From Eutypella sp. D-1 (Eukaryota; Ascomycota; Sordariomycetes; Xylariales; Diatrypaceae): a stretch of 64,000 nt of DNA. A model generated the notes under the pieces. That model had not been told where the DNA came from. It saw only the letters and a program-made list of their open reading frames with translations, and searched no databases. The position numbers and the translations under genes were made by a program. Positions 1 to 13,000 of this stretch are shown piece after piece (positions within the stretch are counted from its first letter, which is position 1; each line of letters starts with the position of its first letter). The stretch lies in assembly GCA_023313575.1 (NCBI GenBank), contig JAJTTP010000016.1, forward strand, positions 558,001-622,000, written 5' to 3'.

Positions 1-2572
1 GCGTCTGCGAGGCCGCGAGACCCGTTAGCGGGCCGCTGAGCACGAATGCCTTGGACGTCACGGCGGGGAGCAAGGGGAGGGCGTCTGCGGTTGGGTTGTC
101 GAGGGGGTTTAGCGAGGAGAAGTTCGACGAGGATGACGAGCTGTCGTCGAGAGGACCGCGGTCGTTTGCGCGCTCCGATTCGTATAGGTCCGACACCACG
201 AGCTGGTAGCCCTTGAGGGACTTGCGCGGCGGCGGCGTGTCCCGCAGCTTGTACTCGCCGAAGAACGAGCACACGAACCAGTTCTCCGCGATCGCGCAGT
301 TGATCTCCTTCTGTGCGTCCACGCCCTCGTGGCGTTCCGAGTGCAGGATCTGTCCGGACACCGTGTCAAGCAGGTAGACGGTGAGCCCGTTGTTCCCTTG
401 TTCCTGCGTGTCCACGGCGGACACCACGATCGTGTTCGGGTTCAGGTACTTGTATAGGACACTGCGATCGCCTAGGACGCGGCCGATGGAGGCCACGGGG
501 TCGTGTGCCGGCCTGGTGGCCACGTGCGCGATCCTCTGGCCCCGCGGTGGTGCGAAGGTCCAGGACGGGATCGCGACGGCGTGCTCGCCGTCTTCCGCCT
601 TGGACGAGAAGATGAGACCCTGTAGGCCGCCATCCGCTGTGCGTGTGACGACGGTCTGCTTGGGCGCCCAGGCGACGGGGATCTCGTTGACCTTACCGTC
701 GATGCCGATGGGGAGGAGCCAGGGGCCTGCATCGCTGTCAACTAGGGCGGCGCCCTCCATTAGGGGAAACAAGCCGGCCGGAATCGATTCGATAGTGAGG
801 CCGGTGTCCGCCTTGACGATGATGAACTCCCCGCTAGCGCCACGCACGGTAACGAGTCCCTTGACGTTGTCGGCGTGGATGGCGCGTACGTCCCAGGGCT
901 TAACGGCGGGCGTCTCGCTGGCTTTCTTGCTCCAGATGATCTTGCCATGGTTGCCGACGTCTAGGCCGTAGAGCTTTCCTCGCTTGGTCGCAAGAACGGC
1001 GATCTTGTTGAACCCGAAACTATCCCGCGAGAGGGTGCCGCTGGAGCTGCTGGTCTCCGAGCCTAGGATGCTGCCCACAAGACGTCCAGGGATGGACTGT
1101 AGCCAGTCGGGTAGGTACTGCAGGTCGTCGATGTGACGGTTAAGCCGGTGGATGTAGGCCTGGAGAGGGTTGCTATGGGCTTCTGCTTCGAGCGTCTTGG
1201 CCAGCTCTTCCGACTCAGGGATCTCGGCCCAGGTGGCGGCCACGGCGCCGCTCAGGCCCTCGGGACGGGTCCACTCGAGCTCACCGTTGCGGACCATGAC
1301 CCAGTCATCGGCGTCATCCACGATCGCCGACCGCACGGCATAACTATCCTCGGCTTTCTTGATAACCTCCGAGACGCCATGAAGGGCATGTAGCTTCTGG
1401 CCGGTACTACTCTGCAGAGGCCAGCGGCCGAGGACACCGTGCGACATGGAGGACGTGATGATGACCTCGTCGGCGGTGACGCGGGTGAAATAGACGTTGG
1501 AAGCCAGGGAGCTGGTGGAGAAGGCGCCCTCCCCTTCTAGAAGGGGCAGCTCGTAGGCCTTAGTAATATCCTTACTCTTAAGATCAATATGGAAGACGTC
1601 TCCCTTGTGGGCGGTCTTCGTGCGCGTGTGAACTAGGAAGTGAGGCGATGACTGGACCAGATGCGGCGCATGAATCTCGACGTCGGTGGCACCAGCGACG
1701 AGGGGGAATGCCTTCGCGGACTTGGTGCCGAGTACGTTGACCTTCAGGGTAGATAGCGAGTTGTCGGTCCAAGCCACGATAGGAGGGGCGGAGTTAGAGC
1801 CGACGAACATGACATCCTCGGGCTTCTGGACCTCGCCCTTGGTTCCAATAGCAATCTCGTCGAGCTTGCTCCCCGTGACGGGGTCCAGTACGACGACCTT
1901 GAGGCTGTAAGAGAGCAGGGAGCCATGAAGCGTAACAACAAAGACCTTGTCGCCGCTAATGCTGACCTGCAAAGGCACATCTTGCGTGACGGCCCTGTGC
2001 TCCCATATAACACGACCCTCATTCCCGTGTATCCGCCTGACGACTTTGGAGCCATCCTCCTCGTGCAGTGCAAGAACATCCTTATGACCATCCTCGGTCA
2101 ACTCCATGACCTCAAGATCCCTGACACGGCCGTCAAAATCGAGCGACCAGACATTGCGGCCGGATACGGCGTCCCAGGCCTGAACAGAACTGCCCAGGGC
2201 GCTTACGACCCATGACTCGTCCTCGCCGGCGCGCAGATGTCCTGCGTCGGTATTACCACTGCTACTACTACCACCACCACCACTAGTACTACTACTAGGA
2301 GCACCATGATCGTTTAAAAGCTGCCGCCAAACCACAGCGCCACTACTGGGGTTTACGGCGCCGAGCACGCCAAGATCGGATAGGGTATAGAGCAGGCTCG
2401 CACGCTCGTCACGTCGGGGACGGTGGAAGAAGGTGGTCTCGCGCTGGGGCAGGCCGAGAAGCTCGTAGTGGTAGTCGATGTGGCCGACCTCATCCTGGAA
2501 GACGGCGCGCACGGCGGCGGGCAGCGCCAATAGGAGGGTGGCGAGGGAGAGGGAGGCGGAAGGTATATGCAT
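1..2572 (-). CDS. EMC1: EMC1, ER membrane complex subunit 1 (3' end outside window)
   Basis: EMC1 is the large lumenal/membrane subunit of the ER membrane protein complex, which inserts and chaperones transmembrane proteins. One uninterrupted minus-strand frame runs from the ATG at 2572 to the window edge, giving about 857 residues with no stop. The N-terminus (MHIPSASLSLATLLLALPA) is a clear signal peptide. It is followed by VFQDEVGHIDYHYELLG, typical of the EMC1 start, and by the beta-propeller region (for example GAVVWRQ, NVWSLDFDG, VIWEHR). A C-terminal DUF1620-like part begins near the left edge. A Ser/Gly-rich insert (about residues 83-98) is encoded by trinucleotide-like repeats. Fungal family members are usually about 950 aa, so roughly the last 100 residues, including the membrane anchor, should lie beyond base 1. 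The identification rests on overall resemblance and is strong. Confidence 0.9.
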   Translation of the reverse strand, partial: MHIPSASLSLATLLLALPAAVRAVFQDEVGHIDYHYELLGLPQRETTFFHRPRRDERASLLYTLSDLGVLGAVNPSSGAVVWRQLLNDHGAPSSSTSGGGGSSSSGNTDAGHLRAGEDESWVVSALGSSVQAWDAVSGRNVWSLDFDGRVRDLEVMELTEDGHKDVLALHEEDGSKVVRRIHGNEGRVIWEHRAVTQDVPLQVSISGDKVFVVTLHGSLLSYSLKVVVLDPVTGSKLDEIAIGTKGEVQKPEDVMFVGSNSAPPIVAWTDNSLSTLKVNVLGTKSAKAFPLVAGATDVEIHAPHLVQSSPHFLVHTRTKTAHKGDVFHIDLKSKDITKAYELPLLEGEGAFSTSSLASNVYFTRVTADEVIITSSMSHGVLGRWPLQSSTGQKLHALHGVSEVIKKAEDSYAVRSAIVDDADDWVMVRNGELEWTRPEGLSGAVAATWAEIPESEELAKTLEAEAHSNPLQAYIHRLNRHIDDLQYLPDWLQSIPGRLVGSILGSETSSSSGTLSRDSFGFNKIAVLATKRGKLYGLDVGNHGKIIWSKKASETPAVKPWDVRAIHADNVKGLVTVRGASGEFIIVKADTGLTIESIPAGLFPLMEGAALVDSDAGPWLLPIGIDGKVNEIPVAWAPKQTVVTRTADGGLQGLIFSSKAEDGEHAVAIPSWTFAPPRGQRIAHVATRPAHDPVASIGRVLGDRSVLYKYLNPNTIVVSAVDTQEQGNNGLTVYLLDTVSGQILHSERHEGVDAQKEINCAIAENWFVCSFFGEYKLRDTPPPRKSLKGYQLVVSDLYESERANDRGPLDDSSSSSSNFSSLNPLDNPTADALPLLPAVTSKAFVLSGPLTGLAASQT

Positions 2573-3741
2573 ATTGTTTTTTTTCGTTGCTGTTGTTATT
2601 CTTGTCGTCGTCGTCGTCCTGGTCTTGTATCTTTCTGTTCACTTTCCACCTGCCAGTGTCCTTCCTGCCAGTGGATTTCTAGCAACCTGGCTAGATGATT
2701 AAATCGAAGATGGTAGGCGGCATTCGTCTAGGCTGTATATACAGCCATCGGAGCGGCCGGGAAGACAATATTTGGTGATTTCCTATGTCTTTGCTGTAGT
2801 TGGTTGGCGCCGATAAGTATGTATGTAGGTGGCTTCACGATGTAATAATTACTTAGCTAGATATGTAGGTGTTGTATAATAAGTTCGCTGTTATCTGTTA
2901 GGTAATGAACTTCTAGCGTAGGCTACCTATGAGCTAACTGCTAAGTAACACCTAAGCTGAAGCTCTAGCTCATCAAGATGGGTCAGTCTGATGTCAGTCA
3001 ATTGGCTTTTTTTGCTCCAGAGCTCTGTATTCATGCACCTTGCCTATTCTAGTTAGATCCAGTGGTGAGCTACCAAGTACCCAGGTACTCCGTTATAAGT
3101 GTAACCGTCCCCCCTTTTACGCCAATACTCCTTTTCTATACCTACGATATAAAAGCAACGACAGTGCACGCACAACCATATATCCAGGCAGCAAATTAAT
3201 TAATCAATTAAGCAATGTTCTCAAGCTTCATAGCCTTGCGTAGCGGTACAATTACATCCATTCCATTCCGATGGCCTTGACCATATTCTCATTCATCCCT
3301 TTCCCCCCTTCCTTCCCCCCCTTTTTTGCCGTTGCGCGTAGGTAGCTCACACTCTTTCCTCTGCCACGCTCTCGGCGATTTTCCCGACATGGCTAGAATA
3401 TCCGATCGACAGGTCAGACGTATCGTACTGCATAGAGAAATAGCCAAGCCAAGCCAAGCTGACTCGCCTCCCCCTTAAAAACCGTTCCCGGTGGTAGGTA
3501 GGTAGGCACTTAGGTAGGTAGGCAACTAGGTCGGTAGGTATAGCAACGCGAACACTACATACGCGCGCAACCAAACTATTCCGGCAAACTTAGAGCAGTC
3601 AAAAATGAGTCGAGATCGTGGTATTAAAAAGCCATGGACCTGCGTGATCAATTAGTAAAGTGTCCAGCGGAACCATGATGGGAGGGGATGGGAAAACCTC
3701 TTAATATCAAGACGTACCTTCCCCTTCCCCCCGACTCATGT
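2573..3741. other. Intergenic: EMC1 upstream region and zinc-finger gene 3' flank
   Basis: No gene is seen. The EMC1-proximal half should hold its promoter and 5' UTR. From about 3490 to 3545 there is a run of TAGGTAGG-type short repeats, a sequence style that recurs in other spacers of this window. The stretch 3300-3330 is pyrimidine-rich. Confidence 0.6.
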
Positions 3742-5695
3742 TCACGCCTTCTTGGGACGACCACGCTTCGATTTAGTAGCAGTGGCGGCGGGCTTGAGGG
3801 GGGCATCATCATCCTCGTCCTCCACAGCGGGGGCTTTAGCGACCGACTTGCGGCCACGCTTCGTCTTAGCCTTGGGGGCAGGCTTTGGGTCGGCCTCGGG
3901 CTCAGCCTCAGGCTCATCAGCCCCGTCCTCCTGCGGCTCGTCGTGGATCTCCTTATCCACCTCCTCGTCAGCCGGAGGCGGGGACGGAGCTCTCTTCTTG
4001 GCCGCCGCGGCCTTCGTACCTCGCGACTTCTGAGCGCGGGCAGGCTTCTTCTTCTGGGGTTCCTCGTCCTCATCGTCCTCATCCTTCTCCTCGTCATCAA
4101 CTTTGGCGGCGGCTTTGGCCTTGCGACCAGCCTTGGCCTTCTTCGTGGTGGGCTGCGGCTTCTCCTCGACCTCGGCCTCGAGCTCGTCCTCGAGGTCGTC
4201 CTGAGCGGGAGCAGTAGGCTTGATTTTGTTGCTACCCTTGGTCTTCTTGGTGGACGGGGCCTTCTCTTCGTCGTCATCGTCGACAACCTTAGACTTGCGG
4301 GCGCTCTTGGCCTTCTTCTTAGCGGGTTGGGCGGCCTCCTCCTCTTCATCCTCCTCCTTGACAACTTTCTTGGTGCCTCGCTTGGCAGGAGCCTTCTTCT
4401 TGGCAGGCTGAGCCTCTTCCTCAACCTCTTCGTCAACAGGAGAAGCAGCCTTGGCTTTGCGGTCGCTCTTGGCCTTCTTCTTGACAGGCTTTGCCTCCTC
4501 CTCCTCCTCCTCCTTGACAGGAGAGGCGGCCTTGGTCTTTCGACCACTCTTAGCCTTCTTCTTAGCGGGCTGGGCCTCCTCTTCGTCATCCTCATCGGCA
4601 GCCTTCTTGCGGCCTCGCTTGGCGGGGGCCTTCTTCTTGGGCGTCTCGTCCTCTCCCTCGGCCTAAGATGAGTGTGAGGAATGGCACGATGTCGAGATCA
4701 ACCCCGCAGGATCAATAACATAGAGATAGGGGGATAACTACGCACCTCGTCGTCACGGGCCTTGGCCTTGGTGGCACGGGGACGGATAGCCTTCTGTCCG
4801 GGCTTGTTGAAGTCGGGATCCTGTTAGGGTCAGCACGTGTGTCATAGCCCGGCCACTTGTAGTGGTCATAAGAGGTCAGGATACCCACGCCCTTGAAGTC
4901 CTCGGCATCGATGTGACCCTGCTGAATCACACGCTGGATCTTCTCCTGGACTTCCGGCTGATCCCTAGTCGAGCGTTAGTAAAACAGGCTATAGAGGCTG
5001 AGCAGACGCTGGCTGGAACAGCCTTCGCAGTGGTATAACTTACTCGAGCTCCTCCCAACCATCGAGCTTATCCCACTCGTACTCATCGTCGCCCTCCATA
5101 ATGTCATCCCGGATATTGGTGACGGTGAAGCCAGAGACGCAGCCCCTACACAAAGGCACCGTGCATTTAGCAAGAGATATATAACATAGAAGTACATAGA
5201 TAGACTAGGCAGAAGCAGGATTTAAAGGGGGTGGGGAGTGGGAGGGGAAGCCGTACCAGTGTCTCCATTTCCAGGAGCCGTGCTCCCCACCGGGCATCTC
5301 GACCCAGGAGCCGAGCCGGAGCTCCCCCTTGCCGATCTTGACGCCGGCCTTCTTGCACACGGTATCCGTGCAGCCGGCGCGGCCCTGTTTGGCGACCTCT
5401 GCGTGACGAAGTTAGCACAGGTTCGATTCATGGGGTATTGGTGGCCTGGGGCATGTGCAAATGTATATATATGAATGTGTGCCGCGTGTGTACGTATATG
5501 TGTTAGGGAGGGGCGATGTAGTAGGATTAGATGCGATGGTGTGCGAATTGTATAGGGAGAGCGCGCCGATGGATGGCATCAGGGACAATAGTGCTGGGTC
5601 TAGCGCAGAACGAGGTGCGCTCCAAGAATAAACAAAGGGAAGCGGCTGGTATAGCAGTAGGAGAGATATCTCAACTTACCAATGCGATAAGGCAT
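3742..5695 (-). CDS. PARP-type zinc-finger protein with AT-hook-like lysine/acidic tail
   Basis: Six exons fit: 5695-5680, 5398-5257, 5145-5044, 4964-4889, 4820-4746 and 4662-3742, joining to a 443-residue protein. The first ~90 residues form one PARP-type zinc finger (PF00645), a fold that binds nicked or broken DNA: MPYRIEVAKQGRAGC, then CKKAG, KGELRLGSWVEM and WRHWGCV supply the expected C-x2-C..H-x2-C ligand spacing. The remaining ~300 residues are low-complexity Lys/Ala/Glu with many KRGRKK/KRGRPKK cores resembling AT-hooks. No ADP-ribosyltransferase catalytic domain is present, so this is not a PARP enzyme. Single-finger proteins of this type are common in filamentous fungi. A nuclear DNA- or chromatin-binding role is inferred. 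The first coding exon is only 16 nt. A long open frame on the opposite strand is a shadow of the repetitive tail. Confidence 0.85.
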
Positions 5696-7048
5696 CTTTC
5701 GTTTTTCTTCGTCAACTGTTCTCCGGCGAAAAAAAAAAAGGGTGCAAAAAGCGTTTTCGTCTTTTTTAAGAGATTGACTAGTTGATGAAGACAAGAGAAA
5801 AAGAGAAATCGAATTCTCGCAGTGACGTGCTGAATGAAGGTCGTGATTCTCAAAAGACAACAGGGACCCAGATCCAAGAATATTTTTAGTAGTACTATGA
5901 TTCTGAGGGCGTTTGGTTGCCTGGCCGAGTTGGGGTTATGTAGGGGGCTGCCTTGGGGGAAAGGTTTGGTATTAATTACCTACCTAGAGTTAGGTAGCAG
6001 GCAGTCCTGTTAAGGAAGAATAAGCCCCGATCGAAGAATCCTCGAGCAAACTCTCGTACTTCGCAACAGTAGGTTATCTTTTCTCGCAAATAATCCTTCT
6101 TCTCCCTTCGAGTATCGTAATAAAAAAACTAAAAAAACTCGACAAGTCTACCGATCTATTGAAAGAAGAAACAAAGAAAGAAGGAAAGAAAAAGGATTGG
6201 GACGAGAAGGGAGGGAGAGGAGGGGAGGGTGGTTGTCGCGAAAGAATTGTGGTTTAGTTTTTCTTTAGTTCTTTGGTTCTGGTTCCCGACCGTAAAAAAC
6301 GCGTGGCGGGTTTGGGGGGGTTGCGTCAGGACCCCTCGAGTACTTTTGCTTGAAATTCCTATTGTTTGCGGTATGTACTTTAACCACCGCAACAACAAGG
6401 GGGGAAAGGGAGAAAAAAAACACACACATACCAAAAAAAGAGAGACTGGCCAGGCCCAAGCAAAAAGTTGAGTCAAAGCTCCCGTAATTAGCTGTTGTAT
6501 GTATGTATGTATGCATGCTCTAATTACTACCTACTTGTTATATCACCCGCTGGAGGTCTGGTCTTGAACGTATTCCCCCCCTCCCGTTTTAATATGTATC
6601 GGGCAAAATGTCGCGGGAAGCTTTTATTTTTCTTCATACTTACTTCCTAAGGCTACAGCAGCAGGGGGGGTATAAAGGCCAAGGCCAGGCAGGGCTTCCA
6701 GCTGCTACTTTACACCACCACCACTACCACTTACACTATTCGCAGTGATGAAACGCAGCGTCGCTGGTGCACCACGTGGTTATGTAGGTTCTTTTCAATT
6801 TTATATTTAGCGGACAAGAACTTTTTTGGGCATAGCCTTACCAGGCGGAAAAGTCACCCCCCCTTCCATCTCCCCCCCTCCGGGCCTCTTATTAGTACCC
6901 TCGTAGCAACATAACACATAGACCGTAGTAGCATCGTAACAAACATCTATTACCTCATAACAAAGACATCAGGAGAGAAGCGTATAAACGATGGAATACC
7001 TGGCATTAAAACACAACACACACACGCGGCAACAGCCTATTATTCCTC
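5696..7048. other. Intergenic: zinc-finger gene upstream region and ATR kinase 3' flank
   Basis: No gene is seen. The part near 5700-6230 should be the promoter/5' UTR of the zinc-finger gene. It has poly-A/T and purine-rich tracts and an inverted repeat CTACCTA-GAGT-TAGGTAG at 5980-5997, about 285 bp upstream of the ATG. The remainder to 7048 is simple-sequence-rich 3' flank of the ATR-type kinase. Confidence 0.55.
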
Positions 7049-10000
7049 TCACAGGAAAGGGCACCAGCCGATGTACATAGCGCTGAGGTTACGGGGGTCG
7101 ACAGCCTGTTTGATGAGCTCCTCGACCTGACCCTCGACGCCGAGCGGGATACTCTCGTCGGGCAGGAGGCCGCGGACCTTGCGGCGGATATTATCGACGA
7201 CGCTCTGGGGGTTGAGGCGGACGACCGAGGGGTCGTGGTGGTGCGGCTGCTTCCGCTGCTTCCGGTCGAAGCGTTGCAGGTCGAGCGTCGGGTCGTAAAT
7301 AAACGCCTCGAGGATCGTCATCAGCGTCTCCTCCTGCTGGCGCAGGATCGCCAGCGTCAGCTCCGAGCACTTCCGGAACGGGCCCTCGTGCCCGTGGATC
7401 CCCATCGCCGCCACCATGTTGTGCGTCAGCCGGAACGGCACGCGCTCGGGCTGCGCGAACGTGAGGCCCTTGTCGAACAGGCAGTTGAAGTCCACATGGA
7501 AAATCCCGCCGTTGCCCTCCTCCAGCAGCACGTTCTCGCCGTGTCGGTCCCCGAGCCCCAGGATCGTGCCCACCATCGACATCACCGCGCACGATCGCGT
7601 GTACCGCAGCCGCGCCCCGAACCACGACGTCGGGTTGGGAAATTGCGCGACGAACCACTGCGGCAGCACCGCGGGGAAGATCCCCAGCACCCCGTCCGTG
7701 AAGATCTTGGTGTTTTTCGAGCTCGACGCCGCATCCTTCATCATCGCCGCCAGGTGCGTGTAGTTTGGCATGATCCCCTTGGATCGGTAGATCCCGAGCA
7801 GGATGTCCCGGAGAGTCTTGAGCCCCGAGACCCACTCGATGATTCCGCACTCCTCGTTCAGCGGCGTTACTGCGTATGTCCTGATATACAGCTGCCTCCT
7901 GCTGGACTCCGCGTCTCTCTTGAGAGACCGGTTGATCATGCCGTTGAATTCCATGAGCCGTTGGTCCGTCCGCAGATCATCCTTGGGTTTGATAAGGAGC
8001 CCGTAGTTGACACCATTCGACCCGCGTGCCGTTAGCTTGCGCGGCTTTGCCAGGGATCCTAGCACCATGACCTCGTCCAGGAAACAGTCGATGGTGATGA
8101 CATCCCGTGAGAACGCCTTATGCTTCTTCACATTGTCCGTGAGGGTGGGCAGCGTGGCCGTAAGGCACGTCTCAATCGGGACTACCAGCGGACACGGCGT
8201 GCATTTATGATTGAACCCCAGGTCGCGCGTGATGCTCGCCATTGTCGTCCTGTTGCTCTGAAAGTCCCCGTTGTTGCAAGCCAGAAGCAGCTGGTCTGCC
8301 AACTTCTCGCCCATGCGCAGGAGAGACTTAAGATCGTAGGCTCCGTTCTCGACCTTCTTGCTCGCTCCCCTGAGCCTCTGGAGAATCTGTTGTCCCCGCG
8401 TCTTGCGTTCTGAGGTGGTCTGCCTAGTGGTCATGATGGCGAACAGGCTCCACAGAGCTTGCCTCGGATGCGCCTCTACCACTTTCAAGATGATATCCTG
8501 CAGGCGCGCGAAAACCTCCGGGTTCTGATGCGCAATACGCGCAACAATCTGGGGCAGCGCCGTGTAAAAGATATACGCGGGTAGCCGGTTGATGTACTTG
8601 TCGAGGTATTGATGCAGGCCGTCTAAGAGGTTCTTGCGGCGGTGATAGACTTCCCGGGATAGCGAGACCTTACCCTCCTGCGTCTTGTCAACCTGAGCGC
8701 CCATCTCAAGCCAGAGCGTGAGGATACGGGGAAGGGTCTGGTACAGGTACTTAGTCCCGTAATTGAGGGACCGAATGTAGTTTTCGATCACCAGCTTCGC
8801 AGTCTCCCCGCTAAGGTACTGCTCGCTCTGATCCTGCCATCGAAGGGGTTTCTCGGATTCCAACACCTTCTTGTAATGCCGTCCAAGGTAATAATGGCCC
8901 TTTTCCCACGCGCCGTAGCTTTTCGGGACGTTCTGGTACTGCAGACGCAATGCCGATGCCTGCGTCTGCCCTGCGCTGTCGAGCCACTTGGCGAGAAGGA
9001 GCTGGGCACGCGCGGTCACCATGCTCTGCTGGGACTCCGTAGTTTTTGCCGACGGTTCGTACTCAGTGAAGCTCCGGTTGGTGAGTGCACTGCTGGCGAT
9101 GGCTCCCTGCAGAGTCTGGATCGCCTTTCTGCTGTGGCCTTCTTTCCACAGTAGCCTAGCATGCTCAATTGTGGCAGAACCATCGCCGAGCTCTGAGGCG
9201 TGAAGAACGGCATTGAAAGAGTGATGCATAGAATTTGCCTTCCTGGCCAAGCGGGCGCTCGTGAGCCAGATCGTAGAGATATCCAAGCTGGTGTATTTGG
9301 GCCTGTGTCTGTTAGCCAAGCATCGCTATCATCTTGATGCACACGTACCTCAGCAGTTCCATTGCAGCACGCCGGACGCCCAAGATATACTGCTTATCGC
9401 TGACATATGAGCCCAGAACTTCCAGTCGACGATTCAGAGTTTTGAGGGTCTCTTGCAGATGTTGGGTGCCGTCATTATTGATGCCAGCAATCAGCTCGAG
9501 GTCAGTTAATACGTGACATTTCAGCATAGGCTCGTGGCATGTCGATAAGGAAGAAGTGGCCGAGAACGTCATCGACGAGCCGACCCGCTCCCGTAAAAGC
9601 TTCATTTCCTCGACAAACGACTTCGTCCAGCCATTCTGGAGGTAGGCAAGAGCCTGAGCGATAGACACGTTGAAATTCTCCGCGCGATCCCCCTGGTATC
9701 GGGAAATAAACTTGCGCATCGTCTTCCACCGATTAGTGGCCCAGGACGCTTCCACTGCGTATGGTATTATCCGGTTGATAGTCGTGGCAGTGGTATGTTT
9801 TTCTATGCCTTCGACATAATTCAAAAGAACATCTGCCTCCAATATTAGCTTCAATCTTAGTAACAATTAAAGACAAGGCAAATTACCATGCTGTCCTGAC
9901 TCTTTCAGGCACGTTAAAAGGTCGATCTGGATATCGACGTTGTCTGGGTTTCCTGCAAGCTTGATCTCGTACCACGTCTGGGCAGCCGCCCATCGCCCAG

Positions 10001-13000
10001 CCTTGCGGTGGCTCAGGATCTGCTGGTTGATGTCGAGGACGTGAAGGTGGGCGGATATGCCTTCCAGGCCATCGGGCTCGTCGATTTGGGTGTAAATATC
10101 TTGCAGCCTCTGCAGTAGACGATCCTTCTCCTCCGCGTCGTCGCTTTCCCGCTCAACTTGTCGGATATGCTGTTCCAGATGGAAGAGTGCTCGTGGGTAC
10201 GCCTTGCAGTCCACGGCACGCTGGGAAATCAGCTCAGCGGGGATCGAGTCCAGGATCACCTGGGCATTCTTTATCGCGGCGACTTCTTTCGGGTTCAAAT
10301 TCTGTTGCGTCTTCTTGGCCTGGATCCATCGGCTGGTATAATCAAGTACGCGAAAGATGGCCTAGAATTGTAAGCAAAGGATACAGATCGCAGATTCTAC
10401 GAGAAACTCACCTCATAGTATAACTTCTTCTCTTCCTGTTCCACATATGACGAGTCAGGCGGAATCTCGTGCTGAAGAACACTCAGAATCTCACGTAGGA
10501 CATTGCTACGTATCTCCTCCGTGCTCTTATCTGCGATAATGACGTGGAGAACCAGATATGGTAGAAGAAATTCGGCGATGGAGAGATCCTTGACTCGAAT
10601 CACCCGACACAGGGGCTCAAAGATGAGCACGGCAAAAGCGTTTTGTGGTTTCCGTAGTAGGTCAAGGGTGATACTCCGCAACCAGTTCCCATAGAGTTTT
10701 CCCGGTCTAAACATGGGGTACTCTGTCGGCTGCTGAACCATAGGCGCGAGAAGGTATCTCGAGGTAAGAAAAGGAGTGAGTATTTCGCGAGCACCCTCGG
10801 ATATCGTGAGCCATTTTCGGTAGATAGGCTCGGCTTCTCTGGAACCAGCTATGGCGACAGCAGCCCCAATATCACATCTCTCAAGGAGCTGCTGCATCAC
10901 GTATGACAAGAAGCCTTGGAACTTGGTATCCGTGGCCGAGAGGAACGACTTGACCAGAACATGCTCCAACAAGAAGACTACGAAATCCGTAGTCTCGCTG
11001 GAATCCTCGAAGTTGCTCCTGACAACGATGTGTTTTTCGGCCCGGACCGTATCTACACGATTTGGGTCAACGCAGCCCATCAGGCCGAGGCACTGGGTAC
11101 AGAGGCTGGTGATCTCATCGTGGATACTGTTGTACTTAGAAGCACAATCAAGGAGGGCGCGCGCCAGCGTCGGTACCACCGAGTCGGGCTGCTCGCTTAC
11201 GGCGGATGCCTGCAAATAGCCTTGCTGTTTCTGCAGGTAAGAAGCGAGTTCTCTGAGGGCTTGAAGGACGACGCCGCCATTCTCATGACAGATCCGCTCG
11301 CTCAAGAGGAAAAAGGCGGTACGGTTATCAACTGGCTTGCGAAGTTTGTTCAACTTCGCTTCCACCTCCGCCAGGCTGCTGATGTGACTAAAAGATGGGA
11401 GTTTGCTGATGACATCCTCAATAATCGGTTTCTCCTTTGTCAGCAGGGTCTCGAGTAATTCCTGGCACAACGCCTGTGTGGCTGGATTGAAAGAGCTCCA
11501 ATAGTGGTTGATTAGGAAGAAAGTTGTCTCGATAAGCGCCTCGACGTCCTCTTCGTCCAAATTTCGGAGCATAGCAGCCCAACACGAAAACGCTGAGGGA
11601 CGGAGCTGATCATGCGACATGGCTCCAAGGAGGCATGCAGAGATCTGGAAAATTGTGAGCGTATGTAGACTAAGACGTGTGATAACTAACTTACTTGGGG
11701 GCGGGCGATGCGTATGTAGTGCTTGCCTACCCTGAGCATCTCTTCCATAGCTTTGATACGCCGTTTCCGTTCTTGTACTGAGGCGTGGTTATCCGACGTG
11801 TCATTCATAACATCTGTCAGCCGAGTCATCAGGCCCAAGGCGTTTTGCTGTAGGAACCTGCCCGTCAAATGCGATTTCTTCTGCTTGGCCTCACCAGAAG
11901 CGGTAAGAATGAGAAGAGCCATCTGATTGAGGGCGCCCCGGATCTATAGGAACAATTAGCCCCAGTGGGTAACATATATAGGATATAAAGGCCGACTCTT
12001 ACCTGGGGCTTACGGTTTTCATCTGCATCGCCAGCGATTTTAAGGAGTTCTAGTGAGGTCATCATTGGTTCCACCTGAAGGAGCTCCACCAGTGTCAAAT
12101 CGTCAAAGTGAGGGGATATCTCCCGAAGCAGGCCCATTGCATACTCTTCCACGTCTTGGACCTCTTGCACAAGGAGAAGGGCAAGTATGGGGCCAAGGTT
12201 GGCGTTATCCAGGCAGGGCTGCCACGGTTCCTCTTCGCCACGGACTTCTGCGATCTTTTGGATCACTTCCCGCCTTTTGGTGAGGACTAGCCAGGGCATG
12301 GCGTACCCATGGATGTACGCGATCAGTTCCTGGACGCTCATCGACATCATCTCTGCTAAGAGTTGTACAAGTTTCGGTTTACTAGGGTAGTCTTTGAGGG
12401 CGGAGAAGGCTAGGTATCTCCAAAACGGTTCTAATAGTTGGCGAGGTGTCATCTGCCGTGACTGGGCAAGGTTCATAATCTGAGAGATTTTAGCATATCA
12501 TACTTTTCGCCGTTGAGTAGGAAGCGCACCTCAGCGAAGGCAGTAGCAGAGGTTATGGCAGTCGCATGCCCTAGATACTCAACGAGTTTTACGAGAACAA
12601 GATTAAGCTGATCTTCGTCGACAACGCTGGCCAGATACAGTATCAGTACGGCTTCATGAGAATAGGAAAAAGGAGGGCATGCATACCTTCCAATCCGAGA
12701 CCAGGCCATGATACATGTTTCAGTCAAATGAGGTAGATTCTGCTCCGAGAGTGAACGGAGGATATTAAGGACGTTGGTGCGGTTCTTCTCGATTATACCG
12801 GATTTATTGGGGACAGTCTCACACAAGAAGACGGGCAACGTCCGGCTTTGATACGGTCAGTATATATCCATGGTGCAGAAATTGACGGCCCCTTACGTTG
12901 ATGCGATGCGTAATTCTCTTACAGAACTTTGCAATGACTTAAGACACCACTGCGCTGCTATGGAGGCCTCAACGTCCAAGAATGCGTCATCCCGGCAATG

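Noticed and set aside
3688..4671. 327-codon plus-strand frame, Leu/Gly-rich
   Set aside because: Antisense shadow of the repetitive Lys/Glu tail of the PARP-type zinc-finger gene; composition follows from codon repetition.
5414..5435. GGTTCGATTC, a possible tRNA B box
   Set aside because: Lies in an intron of the zinc-finger gene, with no A box or foldable arms around it.
7235..8035. 266-codon plus-strand frame inside the ATR kinase region
   Set aside because: Antisense to the kinase domain exon, which has unmistakable catalytic motifs on the minus strand.
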